Counted from the stretch's first letter, positions 10,820-20,457 are shown. The stretch: 64,000 nucleotides of DNA from Sphingomonas elodea ATCC 31461 (GCF_000226955.1 NZ_AGFU01000005.1:1-64000); one strand, 5' to 3'. The notes: generated by a model from the sequence alone, not told the origin. Translations and numbers: made by a program.

Positions 10820-11470
10820 CTAGGGCTTGGCCGGCGTGTCGGCGCGGAATGAGACGATGTATTCCGCAGTCTTGGCCGCCGCTGCTCCCGCTTTCAAGGA
10901 CGGCGCCGTGGCGAGCGCCCGCAATTGCCCGCAGGCCGCACGATCGATTGCACTGTTTCCACTCGACTCCAGGACGCGACAATCGACCACGCGTTGGTCG
11001 GTCCCGAACGATACCGACGCTCTCGCCGGCTGCCGATAATCCGATGGCAGCCTCTCCACCGTCAGCTGCAATGCACCCGGCGGAACCGGCGCTGCCACGC
11101 CTACGCCGCCATCAACACCATTGCGATAGGGCGGCGCGTTGCCCAGGCGCCACGTGAAGTTGCCTGTCACGCGCGAGTCCAGCGCGCGCCCATTCTCTAG
11201 CGCCGGGTTGAAGCGCGCTCGGCGCATCATCAGGAAGCAGGTTTGCTTGTCCAGGCCGACATATCCGCTGGTTGCGGTCACATCGCACTTCACCGCGTGG
11301 CCGAGCACATCCACTTGCAGTGCGAACCCGACGACACCCTCATGGTGGGCGCGCGCCTCTTCCACTGGATAGTCGTCGTTGGTGATCCATGGCGCATCAC
11401 CTCTAGGGATCGGCTTCACAGAAGCTTCCGTCGTTGCCTGCGCCGCCAGCAGCGCCATCACCAAAAGCAT
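10820..11470 (-). CDS. Periplasmic protein with TonB C-terminal-like domain
   Basis: The 216-aa protein has a short hydrophobic leader (MLLVMALLAAQA) and no long proline-rich spanning region. Residues about 30-115 match the TonB C-terminal fold: a Pro-Tyr-Pro start, then GVVGFALQVDVLGHAVKCDV, SSG-like TSGYVGLDKQTC and RRARFNPA. A second, weaker copy may follow at about 130-205 (LTVERLPSDYR, VVDCRVLESSGNSAIDRAAC). It probably does not energise receptors itself, because it lacks the TonB membrane anchor and spacer. The start at 11470 is chosen because GGGGAG lies about nine bases upstream; an earlier ATG at 11488 lacks this. It is divergent from argJ. Confidence 0.82.
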   Translation of the reverse strand: MLLVMALLAAQATTEASVKPIPRGDAPWITNDDYPVEEARAHHEGVVGFALQVDVLGHAVKCDVTATSGYVGLDKQTCFLMMRRARFNPALENGRALDSRVTGNFTWRLGNAPPYRNGVDGGVGVAAPVPPGALQLTVERLPSDYRQPARASVSFGTDQRVVDCRVLESSGNSAIDRAACGQLRALATAPSLKAGAAAAKTAEYIVSFRADTPAKP

Positions 11471-11527
11471 TGATCTTTCTCCCCCCATGCACGAAGCACG
11501 CGCCGCACTTTAACCGGAGGGATTTCC

Positions 11528-12754
11528 ATGTCCACCAGCACCTCCCCGCTCGCGCTCCCCTTCCCCGCCTTGCCCGCGATTCCCGGCGTCACGCTGCGCG
11601 TCGCCCGGGCGCGGTACAAGAACTGGGATCGCTGCGACCTCACCTTCGTCACGCTCGACGAGGGAACCAGCGTCGCGGGGGTGATGACGACCAGCAAATG
11701 CCCGTCACCCGAGGTGGAATGGTGCCGCAAGGCACTGCCGCTCGGCAAGGCACGGGCGCTGGTGGTGAATGCAGGCAACTCCAACGCCTTCACCGGCAAT
11801 CGCGGCCGCGCCGCCGTCGAGGCGATCGCCGCCCGCACCGCGCAGCATCTCGGCTGCGATCCCTCGGACGTGTTCGTCTCCTCGACCGGTGTGATCGGCG
11901 TGCCGCTGCCGATCGACAAGGCCGAGGCCGGGCTCGACGCCGCCTATGTCGCCGAGCCGTGCAGCTGGGAGCAGGCCGCCGCGACGATCATGACCACGGA
12001 CACCTTCGCCAAGGGCGCGGTGACCACCGCGGTAGTCGACGGCCGCACCGTCACGCTGGCCGGCATCATCAAGGGATCGGGCATGATCGCCCCGGACATG
12101 GCGACGATGCTCGGCTATGTCTTTACCGATGCCGCGGTCGACCCGGTGTTCCTCCAGCGCGCGCTGAGCGAGGCCAACGGCACCAGCTTCTCGTGCATCA
12201 CGGTGGACGGCGACACCTCGACCAGCGACACCGTCCTCGCCTTCGCCACCGGCAAGGCGGGCAATGCCCCCCTCGCCAGCGACGAGGATGACGGCGCCGA
12301 CGCCTTCCGCGCCGCGCTCGCCGATCTCTGCCGCCAGCTCGCGCTGCTCGTCGTCCGCGACGGCGAAGGCGCGCAGAAGCTGATCGCAATCACCGTCGAG
12401 GGCGCGGAGAGCGACCGCAGCGCGCACCGCATTGCCATGTCCATCGCCAATTCGCCGCTGGTGAAGACCGCGATCGCGGGCGAGGACGCCAATTGGGGTC
12501 GCGTCGTGATGGCCGTGGGCAAGGCCGGCGAACCCGCCGAGCGCGACAGGCTCGCGATCCGCTTCGGCACCACCCAGGTGGCGCGCGAGGGTCTCGCAGT
12601 CGAGGGCTATGACGAGGCGCCGGTCGCCGCGCACCTCAAGGGGCAGCAGGTGGAAATCGGCGTCGACCTGGGGCTTGGCGAGGGCCGCGCGACGGTTTGG
12701 ACCTGCGATCTCACGCACGGCTATATCTCGATCAACGCCGACTATCGGAGCTGA
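11528..12754 (+). CDS. argJ: Bifunctional glutamate N-acetyltransferase / ornithine acetyltransferase
   Basis: ArgJ moves the acetyl group from N-acetylornithine to glutamate in arginine synthesis and in many bacteria also makes N-acetylglutamate from acetyl-CoA. The 408-aa precursor self-cleaves before the nucleophilic Thr, seen here as T193 in KGSGMIAPDMATMLGYVFTD. Other family segments are NAGNSNAFTG, SSTGVIGVPLP and EDANWGRVVMAVGK. The start follows GGAGGG. Four bases separate it from the next gene, an inositol-phosphatase family member, which is probably co-transcribed. The N-terminus (LPFPALPAIPGVTLRVARA) is typical of the family. Confidence 0.96.
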   Translation: MSTSTSPLALPFPALPAIPGVTLRVARARYKNWDRCDLTFVTLDEGTSVAGVMTTSKCPSPEVEWCRKALPLGKARALVVNAGNSNAFTGNRGRAAVEAIAARTAQHLGCDPSDVFVSSTGVIGVPLPIDKAEAGLDAAYVAEPCSWEQAAATIMTTDTFAKGAVTTAVVDGRTVTLAGIIKGSGMIAPDMATMLGYVFTDAAVDPVFLQRALSEANGTSFSCITVDGDTSTSDTVLAFATGKAGNAPLASDEDDGADAFRAALADLCRQLALLVVRDGEGAQKLIAITVEGAESDRSAHRIAMSIANSPLVKTAIAGEDANWGRVVMAVGKAGEPAERDRLAIRFGTTQVAREGLAVEGYDEAPVAAHLKGQQVEIGVDLGLGEGRATVWTCDLTHGYISINADYRS

Positions 12755-12758
12755 GCCC

Positions 12759-13553
12759 ATGCATCGCCACCACGAAGCCGTCTCCGCGCTGATGCGTTCC
12801 GTGGCCGAGGCGGTGGTGATGCCTCGCTTTCGCAACCTCGCGGCGGAGGAGGTGCTGGAAAAGACCCCCGGCGAACTGGTGACGATCGCCGATCGCGAGG
12901 CCGAACTGCGCCTGACCGAGGGGCTTGCGGCGATCGACGGCGACGCGGTGATCGTCGGCGAGGAAGCCTGTGCCGCCGATCCGGCGCTGATGGAGCAGGC
13001 GACCGCGGCGCGCGCGTGGATCATCGATCCGATCGACGGCACCGCCAATTTCGCCGCCGGCCAGCCGCCCTTCGGGATCATGATCGCGCTGGTCGAAAAC
13101 GGCGTGACCCAGGCCGGCTGGCTCTACGATCCGGTCGCCGAGCGGATGTGCCATGCGGTGCTGGGCGGCGGCGCGTTCCTGAACGATGCGCCGGTGCGCG
13201 CACGCGCCAGCGGCGCCGCGCGCCCACTCGCGGCGGTGTCGAAGGTCGGACAGTCGGAGGAAGAGCATGCCGCCCGCGCCGCGCGCTTCGCGCAAGCGTT
13301 CGAGATTGTGCCGCTGCCGCGCTGTGCCGCCGAGAATTATCCGCGACTGGTGCTCGGCCAGAATGATGTCGCCGTGTTCCGGCGGACCTTGGTGTGGGAT
13401 CACGCGCCGGGCGCGCTGTTCCTCACCGAAGCCGGCGGCTATGTCGGGCGGTGGGACGGCAGCCCCTATCGCATCGATGACGAGGGCGTGGGTATCGTCG
13501 CGGCATCGACGCCCGAACTGGGCCAGCGCGCGACGGCATTGCTGTTCGGCTGA
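12759..13553 (+). CDS. Inositol monophosphatase family phosphatase
   Basis: The 264-aa Mg-dependent phosphatase belongs to the IMPase/FBPase/CysQ superfamily. The metal-binding motifs are in order: GEE at about residue 67, DPIDGTANF (the DPIDGTxN signature) at about 89, and WDHAPGALFLTEAGG (the WDxxPG motif) near residue 213. The substrate cannot be read from sequence; histidinol phosphate, inositol phosphate and 3'-phosphoadenosine phosphate are all possible. The position right after argJ in a likely operon would suit an amino-acid role, but this is only context. The gene ends before an imperfect GC hairpin shared with trxA. Confidence 0.9.
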   Translation: MHRHHEAVSALMRSVAEAVVMPRFRNLAAEEVLEKTPGELVTIADREAELRLTEGLAAIDGDAVIVGEEACAADPALMEQATAARAWIIDPIDGTANFAAGQPPFGIMIALVENGVTQAGWLYDPVAERMCHAVLGGGAFLNDAPVRARASGAARPLAAVSKVGQSEEEHAARAARFAQAFEIVPLPRCAAENYPRLVLGQNDVAVFRRTLVWDHAPGALFLTEAGGYVGRWDGSPYRIDDEGVGIVAASTPELGQRATALLFG

Positions 13554-13560
13554 AGCCCGC

Positions 13561-13588
13561 GCTCCCCGCCCGCGAACGGACGGGGAGC
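13561..13588. terminator. GC-rich hairpin between convergent genes, probable terminator
   Basis: The arms GCTCCCCGCCCG (13561-13572) and CGGACGGGGAGC (13577-13588) pair with one mismatch around the loop CGAA. It lies between the convergent phosphatase and trxA stops. There is no T run, so termination strength is uncertain. Confidence 0.6.
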
Positions 13589-13602
13589 CGCAGAGCACGC
13601 GA

Positions 13603-13923
13603 TCAGAGCTCGCGCTCGATCCAGTGCTTGATGCCGCTCTTCGGCAGCGCGCCGACCTGGGTGGCGGTCTGCTGGCCGTTCTTGAACAGGATCATCGTCG
13701 GGATACCGCGCACGCCATATTTGGTCGGCGCATCGGGATTCTCGTCGATGTTGATCTTCACGATCTGCACCTGATCGGCCAGCTCTTCCGAGAGCTCCTC
13801 CAGCGCCGGGGCGATCATGCGGCACGGACCGCACCATTCCGCCCAGAAATCGACGATCACGGGCTTGTCGGCCTGCAGCACGTCGGTTTCGAAATTGGCG
13901 TCGGTGGTCGCCAGAGTGGCCAT
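13603..13923 (-). CDS. trxA: Thioredoxin
   Basis: The 106-aa protein disulfide reductase has the active site WCGPC at 30-34, after the conserved VIVDFWAEW strand. The cis-proline is present in GIPTMILFKNG, and the ending LPKSGIKHWIEREL is typical. It supplies electrons to ribonucleotide reductase, methionine sulfoxide reductases and, relevant here, to APS reductases such as the CysH encoded at 53498. It is the last gene of the long minus-strand series divL-tsaE-amgK-murU-addB-addA, 84 bases after addA, and is followed by a GC hairpin. Confidence 0.97.
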   Translation of the reverse strand: MATLATTDANFETDVLQADKPVIVDFWAEWCGPCRMIAPALEELSEELADQVQIVKINIDENPDAPTKYGVRGIPTMILFKNGQQTATQVGALPKSGIKHWIEREL

Positions 13924-14007
13924 GTCATAGTCTCCTGAATATCGTGTCGACCGGCAATCTATGGATGCCGGCCCCGCCGCTCAAGCGCGGCGGGCCAAAC
14001 TTTGCTG

Positions 14008-17000
14008 CTAGGCCCCGTAGCCCGGCTTGTGCGCGTCGAGAAGATCCTCCGGCAGGACAAAGAGGGAAGGCCCCGCCGAATAGAGCAGCGCCGCCTCCAC
14101 CGCGCGATCCGGAAAGATCACCCGCAGCGCCGCGACATAGGCCGACATCTGCCGCAAATGATAGGGCGGCACGTCGCCCAGCGAGGCCGGCGCCCGCCGC
14201 CCGGTCTTGAAGTCGACGACCCGAACGCGATCGGGCAGCACCACCAGCCGGTCGACGGTGCCGGAGACGACGACCCCGTCCGCCACCACCGCGGCGATCG
14301 GCGCCTCGCCCAGCGCGTCGGGGCCGAACAGCTCGGCGAAGCGCGGGTCTTCGGTGACCGCCAAGGCGGCGTCGATCAGCGCGGCCCGTTCGGCCGGATC
14401 GGCGATGGCGCACGCCCCCGCCAGCCAGCGATCCGCCGAGGTCCGCCGCGCCTCGGGCGCAACGCCGGGCAGGCGCTCGAACAGCGCGTGGAGCAACCGC
14501 CCGCGCTCGGCGGCGGCGCGCAGCGCCGGCCCCGGCGGCGGATCGGACACCCGATCCTCGCCCAGCGACGAGGGGGCGAGCGGTCGCGGGGGCCGCGCCT
14601 CTTCGGGCGCGCGCACATGGAGCCAGCCGGGCACGGCCGGCGCGGGTGCCGCCGCGCGCGAGGCGTGCGCCGCCACCGGGCGGACCGGGGCCTGCGGCAC
14701 CACGCCGTGAAAGTCACGCACGCCCGCCTCGTCCTCGGCCACGCCCAGCGCATCGAGCGCGGCGGCGCTGGCGGCATACCAGCTCGCCCTGGGCGGCTCG
14801 CCCCTGGCCTGGGGGCCGAGCGCGCCGGCGATCACCAGCCGCTCCTCCGCGCGGGTCGCCGCGACGTAGAACAGCCGCCAATGCTCCTGCAGCTCGCGGG
14901 CATCGGCCTCGGCCAATGCCTCGGCCAGCGCGCCGCCGCGCTCGGCGCTGCGCGGACGGAAGATCGGGAATTTCTCCTCGCCCTCCGGCGCCCATTTGAG
15001 GAAGCTGCGCGGGCTGCGCGTCGGGTCCACCGTCGCATCCGCCAGGATCACCAGCGGCGCCTGCAGGCCCTTGGAGCCGTGCGCCGTCATCACCCGCACC
15101 GCCGGCTGCGGCTGCGCCGCATCGCGCACGATCTCGACATCGCCGCGATCGAACCAGTCGAGGAAACGCTGGAGCGACGGCGTCGCCCGCGTCTCGAAGG
15201 TAAGGGCTGCGTTGAGCAGTTCCTCGATCGGATCGCGCGCCTCCTCGCCCAAGCGCAGCAGCAGCTTGCGCCGCCCCTGCATTGGGCCCGACAGGATCTC
15301 CTCCAGGAAGCGATAGGGCGTGGCGAGGTCGGCACGGCGCAGCAGATCGTAAAGCGGCGCCAGCCGCTCGGCCGGCTGGGTCTCGCGCAGGTGGCGCCAC
15401 AGCCCGCCGCGCTGACGCACCGCCGCGGCCATCAGCTCCTCCTGGGTCCAGCCGATCAGCGGCGAGACCAGCAGCGACGCCAGCGACAGATCGTCCTCGG
15501 GCTGCAGCGCGAAGCGGATCGCCGCCAGCAGGTCCTGCACCGCCAGCGGCGCGTTGAGCCGCAGCCGGTCGACGCCGGCCACCGGGACCCCCTCGGCATA
15601 GAGCCGTGCGACGATCAGCGAGGCGAGCTCGCCGCGCCGCTTGACCAGCACCATCACGTCGCCGGGCGCGAGCATCCGCCCCTTGGCGGAAAGCGGCAGC
15701 GTGCCGATCCAGCCCTTGATCGCCCGCGCGATGCGGGCGGCGAGCGCCCGGGTGGCGTCGCCGATCCATTCCTCCTCGTCGGCGTCGCTGCCGCCTTCGA
15801 TCACCGGCGGCCACAGCGTCACCGTGCCGGGGCCGGGCACTTCGCTGGCGTGCGGCTCGCTGTCGCTCATCGGCCCCATGCCGGGTGCCGGCAGCAGGCC
15901 GAGCGCGGTATCGACGAACTCCAGCACCGGCCGGGTCGAACGGAAGCTGTGGGTGAGCGAGAGCGACTCCAGTGCGCGCACCTCGGCCTCATAGCCGGGG
16001 CGGAAATTGGCCAGCCGCTTGAACCGCTCGAACGCCGCCTGGAAGAAGATCGGATCGGTGCCCTGAAAGCCGAAGATCGCCTGCTTGTAGTCGCCCACGG
16101 TGAACAGCGTGCGCAGCCGCTCGCCGCGCGCGCCCTCGCCCGCGAAAAACTCGTCGGCCATCGCCGAGACGATCGCCCATTGCCGCGGATTGGTATCCTG
16201 CGCCTCGTCGATCAGGACGTGCTCGGTCACCTGATCGAGCTTGTAGCGCACCCATTCGCCCATGCCGGGCTCGCGCAGCAGCGCGATGGTGCGGCCGATC
16301 AGGTCGTCGAAATCCACCGCGCCCAGCCGGCGCTTGGCGGCGGCATAGGCGCGGGCATACTCGCGGCCCGCTTCCAGCCCGCGCGCGAGCAGATCGGCAT
16401 AGGCGGCGCGAACCCGCATCGCGAGCAGGTCGGCACAGCGGCCGTGCAGCCGCATCGCCGCCTCGGCATAGTCGGGATCCTGCGGCGCCTGCCCCTTGGC
16501 GAAGCTGCGCGGATCGCCCTTGGCGGTCGCCCAGACGAGGTGGAGATCGGCCAGCGTCTCGGCCCGCGCCTCGGGCGAGCGTGCCAGCCAGGCGGCGATC
16601 ACGTCGGCGCGCTCTAGGCCGCGCGCGGTGCCCCAGGCAGCATTGGCGGAAGCGATATTGCGTAGCGTTCGCAAATCGAAATCGTCATCGCCACAGCTTA
16701 TTGCGAGTGATTCTCGAATATCCCCGGCGGGCAAGTCGAATGCCCGTCGCAGCCAGGGCTGGATGCCGCTGGGCAGCGCCTCCAGCGCGTCGCCAGCCCG
16801 CGCACATTCCTGCAGAAAGCCTTCCGCCCCGCCCTCGCCCAGCCGCAAGGAGAGCGCGCCGATCGCCTCGATCACGCCCTCGCGGCCTTCGCGTCGCGCA
16901 TCGACCAGCATCTCGGCCAGCGTCTCGCGGGCGAGCACCGCCTCCTCGCGCGCCTCCAGCGGACGGAAGCCGGGGACCAGCCCGGCCTCGATCGGGAAGG

Positions 17001-17409
17001 CGGCGAGCAGCGACTGGCAGAAGCTGTGGATCGTCTGGATGCGGATGCCGCCGCCGGGGGCATCGAGCACCTTGGCGAACAGCGTGCGCGCGGCCGCCCG
17101 GCTCTCGGGCCCGATGCTCTCGCCCAGCGCCTCCAGATCGGCGACCAGTTCGGCATCGTCCGCCCGCACCCAATGCGCAAGCCGGCCGGTGATCCGCTCG
17201 GACATCTCGGCCGCGCCGGCCTTGGTGAAGGTGAGGCAAAGGATCGCGGACGGGTCGGTGCCGGCGAGCAGCAGCCGCCACACGCGCGCGGCGAGCACCT
17301 GCGTCTTGCCGGTGCCGGCCGAGGCGGACAGCCAGATATGCCGCGTGGGATCGCTGGCGCGCTTCTGGTTGCCCTTCAGCGGGTGGAGCTTGGCGGGGCT
17401 GCGGCTCAT
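14008..17409 (-). CDS. addA: Double-strand break repair helicase-nuclease AddA
   Basis: The 1133-aa UvrD-type helicase with a C-terminal nuclease domain processes double-strand ends for RecA. Walker A is in LSASAGTGKTQVLA (about 27-40), followed by LTFTKAGAAEMSERI (motif Ia). Walker B is HVLIDEAQDTNPRQW, then SLTHSFRSTRPVLEFVD, VMTAHGSKGLQAPLVILAD and FYVAATRAEERL (motifs IV-VI). The C-terminal PD-(D/E)XK core includes VRVVDFKTGRR. The partner addB is directly upstream, separated by 105 bases that hold a REP-like inverted pair. Length and organisation fit the alphaproteobacterial AddAB type. Confidence 0.97.
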   Translation of the reverse strand: MSRSPAKLHPLKGNQKRASDPTRHIWLSASAGTGKTQVLAARVWRLLLAGTDPSAILCLTFTKAGAAEMSERITGRLAHWVRADDAELVADLEALGESIGPESRAAARTLFAKVLDAPGGGIRIQTIHSFCQSLLAAFPIEAGLVPGFRPLEAREEAVLARETLAEMLVDARREGREGVIEAIGALSLRLGEGGAEGFLQECARAGDALEALPSGIQPWLRRAFDLPAGDIRESLAISCGDDDFDLRTLRNIASANAAWGTARGLERADVIAAWLARSPEARAETLADLHLVWATAKGDPRSFAKGQAPQDPDYAEAAMRLHGRCADLLAMRVRAAYADLLARGLEAGREYARAYAAAKRRLGAVDFDDLIGRTIALLREPGMGEWVRYKLDQVTEHVLIDEAQDTNPRQWAIVSAMADEFFAGEGARGERLRTLFTVGDYKQAIFGFQGTDPIFFQAAFERFKRLANFRPGYEAEVRALESLSLTHSFRSTRPVLEFVDTALGLLPAPGMGPMSDSEPHASEVPGPGTVTLWPPVIEGGSDADEEEWIGDATRALAARIARAIKGWIGTLPLSAKGRMLAPGDVMVLVKRRGELASLIVARLYAEGVPVAGVDRLRLNAPLAVQDLLAAIRFALQPEDDLSLASLLVSPLIGWTQEELMAAAVRQRGGLWRHLRETQPAERLAPLYDLLRRADLATPYRFLEEILSGPMQGRRKLLLRLGEEARDPIEELLNAALTFETRATPSLQRFLDWFDRGDVEIVRDAAQPQPAVRVMTAHGSKGLQAPLVILADATVDPTRSPRSFLKWAPEGEEKFPIFRPRSAERGGALAEALAEADARELQEHWRLFYVAATRAEERLVIAGALGPQARGEPPRASWYAASAAALDALGVAEDEAGVRDFHGVVPQAPVRPVAAHASRAAAPAPAVPGWLHVRAPEEARPPRPLAPSSLGEDRVSDPPPGPALRAAAERGRLLHALFERLPGVAPEARRTSADRWLAGACAIADPAERAALIDAALAVTEDPRFAELFGPDALGEAPIAAVVADGVVVSGTVDRLVVLPDRVRVVDFKTGRRAPASLGDVPPYHLRQMSAYVAALRVIFPDRAVEAALLYSAGPSLFVLPEDLLDAHKPGYGA

Positions 17410-17431
17410 GGGCGGGTTCCCCCAACCCGCA

Positions 17432-17503
17432 CCCCTGCGAAAGCAGGGGCCCAGGAGTCGCTAGGGAGTCCGTCGTGGCCCTGGGCTCCTGCTTTCGCAG
17501 GAG
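17432..17503. repeat. REP/REPIN-like inverted pair between addA and addB
   Basis: Two 23-base elements, 17432-17454 and 17481-17503, are inverted copies of each other with two mismatches. Each is itself a short hairpin: CCCCTGC-GAAA-GCAGGGG on the left and CTCCTGC-TTTC-GCAGGAG on the right, each extended by a CCCAG/CTGGG flank. The 26-base spacer is unrelated. This is the usual layout of a REP doublet. Confidence 0.8.
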
Positions 17504-17514
17504 TACGAAAAAGC

Positions 17515-20457
17515 TCAATCACGCCCATACCATTCGTCGCGTCGCATCAACTGGTCATATTCCGCATAGGGGGCATATTCGGGCACCAGCTTGGCGGTGA
17601 ACGGGCGATCCCCGGTCAGCCACTCGCCGGCCGCCGTCGTGAAATGCTCGGCGGCGATCGAGACGAAGTCCTCGGCCGGCACCGGCTCGCGCTTCTTCGG
17701 ATCGACCGGCGAGTCGACGAAGCCGAAGCCGCCGCTCTTCGGATTGCGCGCCATCGACCAATATTCGAACGCCCGCGCCGCACCCTCGATGCCCTTGAAG
17801 CCCCCGCGCTCGGCGATTAGCCCCAGCAGTCCCAGCTGCAGGCTGAACCCCGCCTTCACCGCGCGGGTGCTCGGCGGCTGGCCGGTCTTGTAGTCGACGA
17901 TCGCCAGCGCGCCCTCGTCCAGCCGGTCGACCCGGTCGAACTTGCCGCGCAGCGTGACGCCGGCAAAGTCGATCGAACCGTCCTGCTCCACCGCCAGCAC
18001 CGTACGGCCCCGGGCCCCCTGTTCGGCGAGCTCGCCGGCGATCCAGTCGATCGCCTCGATCAGCCGCGGCTGCCACAGCGCGCGGATCAGCGGGTGGGTG
18101 CGGGTGTCGGCCAGCATCGCCTCGGCGCGCACGCGCAGCAGATCGGGGCGGCAGTCATCCTCCTCGAACCATTTCTGGAGCACGTCATGGACCGCGGTGC
18201 CGCGCCACGCGGCACTGGGATCGGCATCGACGGGATCGAGCGGCAGCAGCCGCAGCATCCGCCGGGCGTAAAAGGCATAGGGGTCCGCCTTCAGCCGGTC
18301 GACTTCGGTAACGGAGATGACCCTGGGCCGGTCCTTCGCGGGCGGCGCGGGCTCCGGGCGGGCGACCGGCGCGAAGGCCCCCGGCGCGTCGATCGCGGCC
18401 ATCCAGCCGGCGAGATCGTCCGCCCGCTCCAGGCCGCCCGACAGCGCCTCCAGCCGCATCCAGAAGCGCGAGGCGATGGTGGGCGCGCTCGCATCGCGGC
18501 GCGCGCGGGTGAGCAGTACTTGCTTGGCCCCCAGCCCGATCGCCAGATCATGGGCGGAGACGCCGATCCGCCGCTCGAGCCCCGGCAGCCCCAGCTCGGC
18601 GCGGATGCGCGGTGCCAGCCACGGGTCGGGCGCGGGCAGGCCCGGCCAGACGCCCTCGTTGAGACCGCCCAGGATCATCAGGTCGGCGCTGTGCAGCCGC
18701 GCCTCGATCAGGCCGAGGATCGCGAGCCGCGGATGCCCGCCCTGCGGCGGCCGCACCGCCACCTCGTCCATCAGCGTGCGGAGCATCGGCGCAAGGCTGT
18801 CGGGCTCGGCGAGCGCCGGGCCGTGCGCGGCCTCGCGCTCGAGATCGTCGAGCAGCAGCGCGGCGGCACGGCCGTCCTCGCGGCTCCACAGCATGTCGCC
18901 ACCCAGCGCCTGCGCCGCTTCGCGCAGTGCCGCGACGAGTCGCGCCAAAGGCTGCGGTCCACCCGCGAACACGTTCTCCAGCGGCGCGAGCAGCGTCCGC
19001 GCCGCCTCCCACCACCCGGCAGCGGTGCGCCGCAGCGCCCCGTCCCGCCCGCCCTGGTCCGCGAGATGGCCGTCGACCCCGGCCAGCCCCGGCGCCGGCC
19101 GCGGGCCCCGCAGCGCGAGATCCAGCGCCCGCGCGCCGTCCAGCCATGCCGCGCGATCGTTCGGCCGTACGAGCGGGTGCTTGAGCAGCGTCAGCAGCGG
19201 CATCGGCGCGAAGGCCTGGGCTGCGGCATCTGCGAGCGCGAGCAGCAGCGTGCCCGGCGGGGTCAGCGACAGCGGCTGGCCCGCCGAATCATCGACCGCG
19301 ATCCCCCAGCGCGCGCAATGCGCCGCCACGCGCCGGGCGAGCGCGCGATCGGGCGTGACCAGCGCGGCAGTGCGCGCCGGCGTCTCCAGCGCCTCGCGCA
19401 GCGCCAGCGCGATCGCCTGCGCCTCTTCGGCCGGCGTCGCCAGTTCGAGCGCACGAACGCCGTCCAGCCGCCGCTCGCCGGCAGGCAGGCGGGTCCAGTG
19501 GTGGGTGAGATCGGGCGGCTGCATCGCCGAGGCGATCGCCTTGCTGCGCGCCGGCGGCGCGTCGAGCTCGCTGGCGACGCGCCATTGCTGGAACTCGCCG
19601 CGGCCCACGCCCATCCGGTCGAGCAGCAGCTTCAGGTGGAATTGCGGATGCGTCTCCAGGTTGCGCCGCCGCCGGCCGGTGACGGGATCGGGCTTGTGCG
19701 GCCCGAGCGCGCCCCATTCCTCGTCCCCCATCGCGGTGGCGAGGCCGGGCAGCACGACCATCCCCTCGGGCAACCCCGCGACCACGCGCAGCAGCCGTGC
19801 GATCGCCGGCGCCGCCGTGGTGATGCCCGCCGCGCAGACGAACCCGCCCGGCGCCGCCGCCTTCCAGCGGGCCGATACCCGATCGAGCAGGCGCCGCCGC
19901 CGCTCGGGCAGGTCGACGCGGCCCAGCCCGGCCAGTTCGGCGGGCCAGCGGGTGAGCACGATCTCGAACAGCGCGAGCGAGCGCTCCCAATGCGCCGAAA
20001 GCTCGGGCGCCAGCTCCAGGTTGCGCAGCCGCTGCGGCGCGACTTCCTCGACCAGCAGCTGGTCGAGCGTGGTGCCCAGGTCGCCCGCCAGTCGCACCGC
20101 CTCGGCCGCGTCGAGCCGCGCGTCGTGCGCCTGGAGCAGCCGGGCCAGGATCATCCGCCGCTGGAGCGGATCGACGGCCGGCGGCACCGGCTCGGCATCG
20201 TCCACCGTCTCGAACACCGCCTCGTCCAGCTCGGGATCACCGATCGCGACCAGCCGGGGGAGCAGCAGCCCGCCACCGCTCTCGCGCACGAACGCATCCT
20301 GCATCGCCCGCTTGGCGCGGTTGTTGGGCAGCAGCACCACACCGCGCGCCAGCCGCAGGGGATCGCCGCCGAAGCGGCGGATCAGCCCGATCGCCAGCGC
20401 ATCGGCAAAGGCGCGATGCGGCGGGATGGTGTAGACGTGGAGGGCGTTCGTGGTCAT
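17515..20457 (-). CDS. addB: Double-strand break repair protein AddB
   Basis: The 980-aa subunit partners AddA in end resection. The N-terminus (VYTIPPHRAFADALAIGLIRRFG, then VVLLPNNRAKRAM) is the typical alphaproteobacterial AddB opening, without a clear Walker A. The C-terminal PD-(D/E)XK nuclease is visible as GTAVHDVLQKWFEE, LRGKFDRVDRLD and ALAIVDYKTGQPP. Only one Cys is seen around the nuclease domain, so the iron-sulfur cluster of Bacillus AddB is probably absent. The ATG at 20457 is chosen because it overlaps the stop of the upstream small gene by four bases (ATGA). A frame extension to 20568 is not supported. Confidence 0.95.
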   Translation of the reverse strand: MTTNALHVYTIPPHRAFADALAIGLIRRFGGDPLRLARGVVLLPNNRAKRAMQDAFVRESGGGLLLPRLVAIGDPELDEAVFETVDDAEPVPPAVDPLQRRMILARLLQAHDARLDAAEAVRLAGDLGTTLDQLLVEEVAPQRLRNLELAPELSAHWERSLALFEIVLTRWPAELAGLGRVDLPERRRRLLDRVSARWKAAAPGGFVCAAGITTAAPAIARLLRVVAGLPEGMVVLPGLATAMGDEEWGALGPHKPDPVTGRRRRNLETHPQFHLKLLLDRMGVGRGEFQQWRVASELDAPPARSKAIASAMQPPDLTHHWTRLPAGERRLDGVRALELATPAEEAQAIALALREALETPARTAALVTPDRALARRVAAHCARWGIAVDDSAGQPLSLTPPGTLLLALADAAAQAFAPMPLLTLLKHPLVRPNDRAAWLDGARALDLALRGPRPAPGLAGVDGHLADQGGRDGALRRTAAGWWEAARTLLAPLENVFAGGPQPLARLVAALREAAQALGGDMLWSREDGRAAALLLDDLEREAAHGPALAEPDSLAPMLRTLMDEVAVRPPQGGHPRLAILGLIEARLHSADLMILGGLNEGVWPGLPAPDPWLAPRIRAELGLPGLERRIGVSAHDLAIGLGAKQVLLTRARRDASAPTIASRFWMRLEALSGGLERADDLAGWMAAIDAPGAFAPVARPEPAPPAKDRPRVISVTEVDRLKADPYAFYARRMLRLLPLDPVDADPSAAWRGTAVHDVLQKWFEEDDCRPDLLRVRAEAMLADTRTHPLIRALWQPRLIEAIDWIAGELAEQGARGRTVLAVEQDGSIDFAGVTLRGKFDRVDRLDEGALAIVDYKTGQPPSTRAVKAGFSLQLGLLGLIAERGGFKGIEGAARAFEYWSMARNPKSGGFGFVDSPVDPKKREPVPAEDFVSIAAEHFTTAAGEWLTGDRPFTAKLVPEYAPYAEYDQLMRRDEWYGRD

